Source: CAYTLQ01 sp964438715 (GTDB taxonomy: Bacteria; Bacteroidota; Ignavibacteria; Ignavibacteriales; Ignavibacteriaceae). Taken from it: 5,627 nucleotides of DNA. Under the pieces are notes generated by a model, which saw only the letters and a program-made list of their open reading frames with translations, was not told the origin of the DNA and did no database searches. Positions 1-4,950 of this stretch are shown here, piece after piece. Location of the stretch: the NCBI GenBank assembly GCA_964438715.1, contig CAYTLQ010000225.1, positions 1-5,627 on the forward strand, given 5' to 3'. A program made the translations under genes and the position numbers. The stretch's first letter is position 1. The number at the start of each line of letters is the position of its first letter.

Positions 1-536
1 AGCGCCGGAGAATAAACTGCACCACCGGCACATGTACCAAGTATTACTGATATTTTGGGTATAACCCACCCATCAAGTGTACTGCCGTTAAATACTTCTC
101 CCTAACCGGCGAGATAATTCACTCCTACCTGTATCCGCGCACCCCCGGGATCACTGATGCCAATCAGAGGCATTCCCAATTTAATAGCATGATTCATAAT
201 CTTTGGTATTTTACTCGCATGTGCCAAACCGAGTGAACCTCCCGCAACTGTGAAATCCTGTGCAAAAATGCAAACAGGATGACCAGACATCATACCTGTT
301 CCGGTAATTACTCCATCTCCGGGCAGTTCTTTTTTATCCATACCGAAATCTGTTCCGGCATGCTTTACAAATAAATCAAATTCATGAAACGAACCGGGAT
401 CTACTAATTGATTTATTCTGTCGCGAGCCGTCATTTTACCACTCGCTATTTGTTTTTCAAGTGCCTTTTCTCCCCCGCCACTTGATGCTTTTTCTTTACG
501 CTTAAAGAAATCTAATATTTTTTGTGTGATAGACAT
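1..536 (-). pseudogene. Acyl-CoA carboxylase carboxyltransferase (beta) subunit, interrupted by an in-frame amber codon
   Basis: This is the N-terminal part of a biotin-dependent carboxyltransferase of the propionyl-CoA/methylmalonyl-CoA type (PccB/MmdA-like). The family moves CO2 from carboxybiotin to an acyl-CoA and is normally about 510-520 aa. The start at 534-536 has GGCGGAGA just upstream. Family landmarks are seen in order: GGGEK, TARDRI, DPGSF, TDFGMDKK, GDGVITG, FAQDFTV, GGSLG and KIPKIM. At 102-104 the codon that should be Tyr in LAGYGE is TAG. Past it the same frame still reads GEVF, VIPKISVILG and AGGAVYSPA up to the window edge, so there is one stop and no frameshift. Residues that are almost invariant in the family also differ: DPGGARIQVG replaces DSGGARIQEG, and GTCAGG replaces GPCAGG. 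Such clustered changes suggest a decaying gene rather than one sequencing error. The downstream two-thirds lie outside the window. Which acyl-CoA it used cannot be told. Confidence 0.8.
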
Positions 537-555
537 TGTTTCTCCGCCTGTAATA

Positions 556-586
556 CTTATATATAAGAACTTTTAAAAGCTCTTAT
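556..586. promoter_or_regulatory. Overlapping AT-rich palindromes upstream of the carboxyltransferase start
   Basis: Positions 563-586 form a 24-bp dyad. The arms ATAAGA and TCTTAT flank the perfect palindrome CTTTTAAAAG (570-579), with one mismatched pair (A569/C580). A perfect 12-bp palindrome, CTTATATATAAG, occupies 556-567 and shares an arm with it. The dyad is about 27-50 bp upstream of the carboxyltransferase start codon, where an operator for a dimeric repressor would sit. No T-tract follows on either strand, so a terminator is unlikely. The regulator is unknown. Confidence 0.4.
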
Positions 587-613
587 GTAAAATTACTTAA
601 AATTCAAATGAAT

Positions 614-630
614 GTATATCACCGATATAC
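614..630. repeat. Perfect 7-bp inverted repeat with a 3-base centre
   Basis: GTATATC at 614-620 is mirrored by GATATAC at 624-630 around ACC. It could be a second protein-binding site upstream of the carboxyltransferase gene or a small RNA hairpin. No T-tract follows, which argues against a terminator. Its role is not known. Confidence 0.4.
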
Positions 631-842
631 TGTTTACCTTTTTTGTTCATTCTCTGTTGTTACAGATTTCCTTTATTATGTTTTTCGCTTAACATAAGAG
701 AGACTTTTAGCCGGTTTTTCGATTGAGTAAGATTGTTAATGAACAAAGCCAAACTATCATAAGAAGTTACATGCTTCGAAAAGTGTTGTACTAACGCGTT
801 GTGTTTCTCAGGACTTTATTCAACATTTTATTCGACAGATGC

Positions 843-851
843 TGTTATAAT
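843..851 (+). promoter_or_regulatory. Possible extended -10 promoter motif on the plus strand
   Basis: TGTTATAAT matches the extended -10 consensus TGnTATAAT exactly. The hexamer 17 bp upstream (ACATTT at 823-828) is not a good -35, although extended -10 promoters can lack one. It points toward the 3' end of the aminomutase gene, and no plus-strand gene follows. It could be a chance AT-rich match or drive a short antisense transcript. Confidence 0.2.
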
Positions 852-984
852 GGACAAGTGTTAAAGTGTTATTGAGATTCGTAGAGATATAAGCAAAAAG
901 AAGTAATGAATTTCTTTAGCGATAGCAAATCAACTGCAGAGAAGTAGTTTAGAGACTACATTGGTAATTGTATTGTTACAGTTT

Positions 985-1018
985 AAAATTAAAGAGCCTT
1001 ACTCTGCAAGTACGGCTC
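985..1018 (-). terminator. Probable intrinsic terminator after the aminomutase gene
   Basis: Read on the minus strand, GAGCC at 1014-1018 pairs with GGCTC at 994-998. A further 4-bp stem (TACT with AGTA) lies inside it, separated by a G/A mismatch, and the loop is TGCAG. The stem is followed by TTTAATTTT (985-993). It begins about 19 bases after the TAG of the aminomutase gene, the usual place for the end of an operon. The T-tract is interrupted by two A, so efficiency may be moderate. Confidence 0.6.
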
Positions 1019-1036
1019 AAATAGGAGTATATGTTA

Positions 1037-2200
1037 CTATACTTCAACTTCTGCAAGTTCTGGTACAGTAACCTTTCGTGTTCTTGGTGTAATTCTCGGA
1101 AGTTTCCGCGAATTTGTTCTTCTGGTTTCCTTTTTCCTTACCTCTTTTTTAGGCGGATTATCGTAACCATTCTTATAAGCAAATATTTTGTTCTTGTAGT
1201 TACGGAGGATAATCTTTTCATCATCATAATGAACAACATAATTCGGTACAAGAGGAATCTTTCCCCCGCCGCCGGGAGCATCGATGACGAAATGAGGAAT
1301 AGCAAGCCCGCTCGTCCAGCCGCGAAGGTTTTCTATTATCTCCAGACCTTTTGATATTGTCGTGCGGAAGTGATTAGCCCCTTTTGTTTCATCTGCCATA
1401 TAAATATAATATGGTCTTACCCTCATCTTCAGCAGTTTTTGCATCAACTCTTTCACCACTGCCGGATCATCATTAACATCACGCATAAGAACCATTTGAT
1501 TCCCTACGGGTACACCGGCATCGGCGAGCATAGTGCATGCTTTAATACTATCGGGAGTTATCTCCCAAGGATGATTGAAATGCGTGTTAACATAAATCGG
1601 ATGGTATTTCTTCAGCATATCGCAGAGTTTTTGTGTAATTCGCTGAGGAAGTACACAGGGCATTTTTGTTCCAAGCCTTATTATTTCAATATGAGGAATT
1701 TGCCGCAGGCGCTTCAGAATTTTCTCCAGCATAACATCAGTTAGCATAAGCGGATCGCCACCTGAGAGAATAACATCCCTGATCTCTGTATGCTCTTCAA
1801 GGTATCGGAATGCAGCCTCAAGTCCTTTCATCGAGATCTTTTCAGAGTTTCCAACTTTTCGCTTGCGTGTACAAAAACGGCAATACAAACCACATTGGCT
1901 TGTTGTGAGAAATAATGCTCGATCCGGATATCTGTGTGTAATATTCGGCACCGGGCTCATACTGTCTTCCATAAGAGGGTCTTCAGGAGCATCGATATCC
2001 TGCAGCTCTTTTATATCCGGGACGCATTGAAGCCATATAGGATCTCCCGGGTATCGTATCAGACTTAGATAATATGGATTGATACGAACCTGAAAGAATT
2101 CATTGAGGCTTTCTGCCACCTGCCGGTCGATATTGAATTTTTCGACAAGTTCATCGGTCGTGTGAACACTATCCCGAATCATTTGCTGCCAGAGTTCCAT
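1037..2200 (-). CDS. kamA: Lysine 2,3-aminomutase (KamA family radical SAM/PLP enzyme)
   Basis: The predicted cytosolic enzyme interconverts L-lysine and L-beta-lysine using S-adenosylmethionine, a [4Fe-4S] cluster and PLP. The 387-aa protein shows the cluster motif CGLYCRFC (Cys103, Cys107, Cys110), the SAM-side SGGDP (146-150), HFRT (277-280) and the PLP lysine in PGGGGK (Lys314). Aligned by eye on the clostridial enzyme (K337, D293, D330, R134), Lys314, Asp270, Asp307 and Arg112 are all present. The two Asp contact the lysine side-chain amine, and glutamate 2,3-aminomutase replaces them with Lys and Asn, so lysine is the expected substrate. The ATG at 2200 has AGGA six bases upstream and follows the acetyltransferase stop by 13 bp. 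A basic tail (about 348-387, many Lys/Arg/Thr/Pro) extends past the usual domain end. The gene ends in tandem stops TAG-TAA. An EF-P-modifying EpmB role is less likely, because no EF-P or EpmA gene is near and the protein is longer. Confidence 0.9.
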   Translation of the reverse strand: MELWQQMIRDSVHTTDELVEKFNIDRQVAESLNEFFQVRINPYYLSLIRYPGDPIWLQCVPDIKELQDIDAPEDPLMEDSMSPVPNITHRYPDRALFLTTSQCGLYCRFCTRKRKVGNSEKISMKGLEAAFRYLEEHTEIRDVILSGGDPLMLTDVMLEKILKRLRQIPHIEIIRLGTKMPCVLPQRITQKLCDMLKKYHPIYVNTHFNHPWEITPDSIKACTMLADAGVPVGNQMVLMRDVNDDPAVVKELMQKLLKMRVRPYYIYMADETKGANHFRTTISKGLEIIENLRGWTSGLAIPHFVIDAPGGGGKIPLVPNYVVHYDDEKIILRNYKNKIFAYKNGYDNPPKKEVRKKETRRTNSRKLPRITPRTRKVTVPELAEVEV

Positions 2201-2213
2201 AATGTATCCTTCG

Positions 2214-2708
2214 TTAGTTTTTATTCAAAAAATTTTTACCATAGACAACAAGAGCATCACCCGGAGAATAAAAATCATTAATACGGGCAACTGCTTCATA
2301 ACCGTTTCTAATGTAAAAATTCCTTGTCTTTTCATAAGCGGCTCGAGAAGATGTTTCCGCAAGAAGCCACCTTCCGCCGTTCTTTTCAATAAACTCTTCC
2401 GCATGATGCAGTAATTCAGTTCCTGTACCTTTTCCGGCATTTTCTGCATCTACAACAATCCAGTAGAGGTCATAAACTGCGTCAGTAAGCGGCCGTTTAC
2501 CAACACAGTAGTAACCTGTAACTTTATCTGCTTCAACCGAAACAAATATCACATACCCTGATAAAGCAGAAGTATGTATTGTTGCATCTATCAACTCCAT
2601 CGCAACCGATCTTTCCTCTGAAGAAAAAATCGCGATGGTATTCAAAATTCTTTCCAGCTCATCCCTGTCTGTTGCTTTAAGCGGCCTGATAACCCTGTTT
2701 CCGCTCAA
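2214..2708 (-). CDS. GNAT family N-acetyltransferase
   Basis: This is a predicted acetyl-CoA-dependent acyltransferase of the GNAT fold, substrate unknown. With the TTG start at 2706-2708 the protein has 164 aa. It begins close to the first family strand (VIRPLKATDRDEL), followed by YDLYWIVVDA (about 79-88). The acetyl-CoA pyrophosphate loop reads AGKGTG (91-96), where relatives usually have QGKGIG. ETSS (118-121), NFYIRNGY (130-137) and the FYSPGDA tail (146-152) complete it. A longer form starting with TTG at 2723 is open, but GGAG at 2716-2719 lies 7 bases before the inner TTG and decides for it. The start lies inside the 3' end of ligase B, so the two are probably translationally coupled. 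Neighbours suggest the acetyl acceptor is the beta-lysine product or an amine on the ligated peptide. It is too short and divergent to be called the beta-lysine acetyltransferase AblB. Confidence 0.85.
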   Translation of the reverse strand: MSGNRVIRPLKATDRDELERILNTIAIFSSEERSVAMELIDATIHTSALSGYVIFVSVEADKVTGYYCVGKRPLTDAVYDLYWIVVDAENAGKGTGTELLHHAEEFIEKNGGRWLLAETSSRAAYEKTRNFYIRNGYEAVARINDFYSPGDALVVYGKNFLNKN

Positions 2709-3729
2709 GTGCGAACTCCACAATTTTTTTGAGCATCAGGTCAAACGGATAACCGGCAACACCTGAAGCACGGGTGAATCCCGCATCGGTCGATATATCC
2801 GGATTGGGATTTACCTCTATTACAAAAGGCTGTCCGTTATCGTTCAAACGAATATCAACCCGTGCATAATCTCTGCAGCCAAGCGCATTGAATGCCCGTA
2901 ACGCAGTTTCTTCTAATTTTACTTTCAATTCAGGAGTAACATCTGCCGGACAAACCGGTACGGTATTCTTATAATAAACACTTTCCGGAATCCACTTACC
3001 TTCGTATGTTACAATTTTCGGGAAACCCTGAGGAAGACCTTCAAAACTAATTTCAGAAATCGGAAGCGCCTCGGTTCCGAGTATTCCGATATTAAACTCC
3101 CTTCCTTCAATATACTCTTCAATCAAAATATCTTGTCGATAGTTCCTTATGAGAAATTTTATATGCTTTTCAAGTTCCTCATAATTATAAATTACCGATC
3201 TTTCCGAGATTCCAATGCTTGCATCTTCCTTCAAAAGTTTTGCTATTACGGGAAAGCGTAGATTAAAGGTTTTTTTATTCGACTTATGATGTACTTTCCA
3301 TATCATCGAAGCAGGCACGGAAATCTGATACGATTTTAAAAGATGTTTTGCCCGTTCTTTATGTAAACAGTTTCCCAGACATTGTGGTGTATTTCCGGTG
3401 TATGCTATACCCAGCAATTCGTAAATACCGGCATGATATGCTTCGAATGATGCAATGCCTTCAACAGATTCCACAAGATTGAGAACTGCATCTGGCGCAA
3501 TTTCTTTCAAATGATCAATTGTATGTTGTATGTTTTTATCTATTGCCAGCGTAACTACATTTTCAAAATATTTCCGGAGAGAAGTTTCTATAAGACCAAT
3601 TTCTTTCATAAAACCGGTTTCCGACATATCATCGGACTGCAGAACTTCATTTTTCGGTTTTCCCGAGTACACCTCATACACACTAACGGGTGAATTATAA
3701 CACACAAGAATTTTTTCTTTATGCATCAT
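2677..3729 (-). CDS. ATP-grasp ligase B, D-Ala-D-Ala ligase-like
   Basis: This predicted cytosolic ATP-grasp enzyme activates a carboxylate as an acyl phosphate and joins it to an amine. In the 350-aa protein an N-terminal domain ends with AYTGNT (109-114). The ATP-grasp part has IAKLLKEDASIGIS (162-175, Lys164 for ATP), LIEEYIEGREF (202-212) and CRDYARVDIRL (285-295). The metal ligands Asp292, Glu305 and Asn307 are in place (EVNPNPDIS). Compared by eye with E. coli DdlB, the His of FNALHG is Glu87 here, and the Lys215-Tyr216 pair is Lys245-Trp246. The NTLPGMT region reads NPNPDIS. These changes make a D-Ala-D-Ala product unlikely. His123 sits where relatives have Asp in the DK motif. The ATG at 3727-3729 overlaps the stop of ligase A (ATGA), with AGGAG nine bases before it. 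An immediate second ATG at 3726 is less well spaced. The substrates are unknown. Confidence 0.87.
   Translation of the reverse strand: MMHKEKILVCYNSPVSVYEVYSGKPKNEVLQSDDMSETGFMKEIGLIETSLRKYFENVVTLAIDKNIQHTIDHLKEIAPDAVLNLVESVEGIASFEAYHAGIYELLGIAYTGNTPQCLGNCLHKERAKHLLKSYQISVPASMIWKVHHKSNKKTFNLRFPVIAKLLKEDASIGISERSVIYNYEELEKHIKFLIRNYRQDILIEEYIEGREFNIGILGTEALPISEISFEGLPQGFPKIVTYEGKWIPESVYYKNTVPVCPADVTPELKVKLEETALRAFNALGCRDYARVDIRLNDNGQPFVIEVNPNPDISTDAGFTRASGVAGYPFDLMLKKIVEFALERKQGYQAA
2716..2719 (-). promoter_or_regulatory. Ribosome binding site that decides the acetyltransferase start
   Basis: GGAG on the minus strand is followed by seven bases (TTCGCAC) and then TTG at 2706-2708. The site lies inside the coding sequence of ligase B. 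The TTG further upstream at 2721-2723 has only T/A-rich sequence before it. Confidence 0.5.
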
Positions 3730-4805
3730 ATTCCGTATCTCCTGCGTGCAGATTCCACTACCGCTAGAATCATCTCATCATACGAAAGCCCTGCGGTGCG
3801 TGCGGCTTTCGGATAACATGAATTTTCTTTCGGATCAGGTAATATACCTGGTAAAGGATTTATTTCGATTATATTTGGCTCACCATACTTATCAAGTCGT
3901 ACATCAATACGGCTCCAATCTCTGCAGTTCAGTATTTTATATGTACGCAGGCATATCTCCCGGATTCTATCCGCAAGTGTATCATCAATATTTGCCGGAC
4001 AACTGAAAACATCAAGCGGGTTTTCTTTTGTATCAAGTATCCATTTTGCCTCGAAGGAATACAACTTCACGAAGTCATCCGGAAAATCGGTGTAAGATAT
4101 TTCAACTATCGGAAGAGCTTTCGCCTCATCACCATTACCAAGTATAGCAACTGTAAATTCTCTGCCCGGCAGGAATTCTTCAATCAATACTTCTTGATGA
4201 TAATCCGTAAGAATCCGCTCAACTTCATTTTTTAATTCAGTTTCTGAAGTAACAAATGAAGACGAATAAATTCCTTTACTTGAACCTTCACCAATCGGCT
4301 TAACAATCATCGGATAGGAAAGAGAAAGCGAAGGAAGTTGATGTAAGGCACTGATTCGTGCAAATGGAGCGTTAGGTATCTTGTAATAAGAGAGAATTTC
4401 TTTTGCTCGTGCTTTATCGAGACATATACCAAGCGTTATCGGATCAGAACCCGTATAAGGAATCTGTAAAAACTCCAACATAGCAGGAACCTGCGACTCT
4501 CTGCTCAGACCATACATGCCTTCAGCAATATTAAATACAAGCTCCGGACGCAATGCACACAACGCAGAAAACATTTCTTCATTAGCTTCTATCAATGTAA
4601 CATCATGACGAAGTGCAATTGCATTTTCCACTGCATGTATTGTATCCCATGTATCCCATTCAGCATAGCGATCCATAATTTCAGTTTGATGATTTAGTGA
4701 TTTATGCGTTTGAGGGGATACGATTTGGTCGAAAGAAGTACTTTCAGGTTTGACATTAAATGTAAGTGCGATACGAAGTTTTGTATCACTGCTTAAAGAA
4801 GAAAT
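3726..4805 (-). CDS. ATP-grasp ligase A, D-Ala-D-Ala ligase-like, probable ATT start
   Basis: This is a second Ddl-related ATP-grasp ligase, first gene of the unit. The first ATG (4674-4676) lacks a ribosome binding site and would cut off the opening strand of the fold. The same frame continues upstream and encodes KLRIALTFNVKPE, the typical beginning of this family. No ATG, GTG, TTG or CTG occurs in frame before the stop at 4860-4862. ATT at 4803-4805, with GGAG nine bases upstream, is the best start and gives 359 aa. In that numbering: FNIAEG (91-96), PYTGSD (116-121), LDKARAK (129-135), VKPIGEGSSKGI (168-179, Lys169 for ATP), LIEEFLPGREF (207-217), CRDWSRIDV (294-302) and EINPLPG (314-320). 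Metal ligands are Asp301, Glu314 and Asn316. Glu95 replaces the DdlB His, and Lys254-Trp255 replaces Lys215-Tyr216. It is a likely partner of ligase B rather than a redundant copy, because the N-terminal halves are very different. A sequence error in the A8 run at 4824-4831 could also explain the missing ATG. Confidence 0.85.
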   Translation of the reverse strand: MSSLSSDTKLRIALTFNVKPESTSFDQIVSPQTHKSLNHQTEIMDRYAEWDTWDTIHAVENAIALRHDVTLIEANEEMFSALCALRPELVFNIAEGMYGLSRESQVPAMLEFLQIPYTGSDPITLGICLDKARAKEILSYYKIPNAPFARISALHQLPSLSLSYPMIVKPIGEGSSKGIYSSSFVTSETELKNEVERILTDYHQEVLIEEFLPGREFTVAILGNGDEAKALPIVEISYTDFPDDFVKLYSFEAKWILDTKENPLDVFSCPANIDDTLADRIREICLRTYKILNCRDWSRIDVRLDKYGEPNIIEINPLPGILPDPKENSCYPKAARTAGLSYDEMILAVVESARRRYGI

Positions 4806-4818
4806 ATCTTTTAACTCC
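4803..4818 (-). promoter_or_regulatory. Ribosome binding site and probable ATT initiation codon of ligase A
   Basis: GGAG (4815-4818) is followed by TTAAAAGAT and ATT (4803-4805). The predicted transcript begins near 4829, which leaves a leader of about 24 bases with this as the only plausible site. ATT initiation is rare (E. coli infC uses it) and usually weak, so expression of the first gene may be kept low or be self-regulated. Confidence 0.4.
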
Positions 4819-4835
4819 GATAATTTTTTTTGTGC

Positions 4836-4863
4836 AATATAATTAATTAATACAAGATGTCAA
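4836..4863 (-). promoter_or_regulatory. Sigma70-like promoter of the ligase-acetyltransferase-aminomutase unit
   Basis: On the minus strand TTGACA (4858-4863, perfect -35) is followed after 16 bp by TATATT (4836-4841, five of six to the -10). Transcription would begin near 4829, just before the ribosome binding site of ligase A. It sits in the only non-coding gap upstream of the four genes. If the host uses a Bacteroidota-type sigma factor with a different consensus, this match would mean less. Confidence 0.55.
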
Positions 4864-4900
4864 TATTTTTCATGCACACATCAGAAGTTTTTTTCTTTCA

Positions 4901-4939
4901 ACTCAACATCATGAACAAAACTTTTCATTACTCAACATC
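4901..4939. repeat. 10-bp direct repeat between recG and ligase A
   Basis: ACTCAACATC occurs at 4901-4910 and again at 4930-4939, 29 bp apart start to start. Each copy is preceded by TTTCA, directly or after two bases. The copies lie about 38 and 67 bp upstream of the -35 element. They could be paired binding sites for an activator or a small duplication. No clear recG terminator was found in the same gap, so read-through from recG is possible. Confidence 0.4.
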
Positions 4940-4950
4940 CTTCTTATACA

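Larger units (their letters stand above)
537..1036. other. Intergenic region of about 500 bp without a convincing gene
   Basis: This AT-rich gap separates the end of the aminomutase unit from the carboxyltransferase pseudogene. It holds the aminomutase terminator at its right end, a weak plus-strand extended -10 motif and two dyads near the pseudogene start. Open frames here are under 30 codons and lack good ribosome binding sites. No tRNA or other recognisable structured RNA was seen. No convincing promoter for the pseudogene could be placed. Confidence 0.6.

Noticed and set aside
102..104. Amber codon read as pyrrolysine or another amino acid
   Set aside because: The aminomutase gene in the same window ends with TAG followed directly by TAA, so TAG acts as a stop here. 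The family position is Tyr, and the surrounding substitutions point to decay.
597..650. Minus-strand open frame of 17 codons (MNKKGKQYIGDIHSFEF), a possible leader peptide upstream of the carboxyltransferase
   Set aside because: Weak ribosome binding site, no attenuator-like codon runs and no terminator/antiterminator hairpin after it.
608..697. Plus-strand open frame of 29 codons beginning ATG AAT GTA
   Set aside because: No ribosome binding site, no recognisable family, and it runs through the inverted repeat; likely chance in AT-rich DNA.
1037..2414. Plus-strand open frames opposite the aminomutase and acetyltransferase
   Set aside because: They are antisense to well-supported genes, with no family resemblance; shadows of the minus-strand coding.
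4835..4837. TTG as the ligase A start after a one-base indel in the A8 run
   Set aside because: No ribosome binding site precedes it and it falls inside the -10 element; kept only as a fallback if the run is misread.
4847..4873. Eight-codon open frame ATG AAA AAT ATT upstream of ligase A as its true start
   Set aside because: It is in a different frame, ends at TAA (4847-4849), lacks a ribosome binding site and lies mostly upstream of the predicted transcription start.
4861..4950. recG terminator in the gap after its stop
   Set aside because: Only a weak 5-bp ATGAA/TTCAT stem (4911-4928) without GC pairs or a clear T-tract was found.
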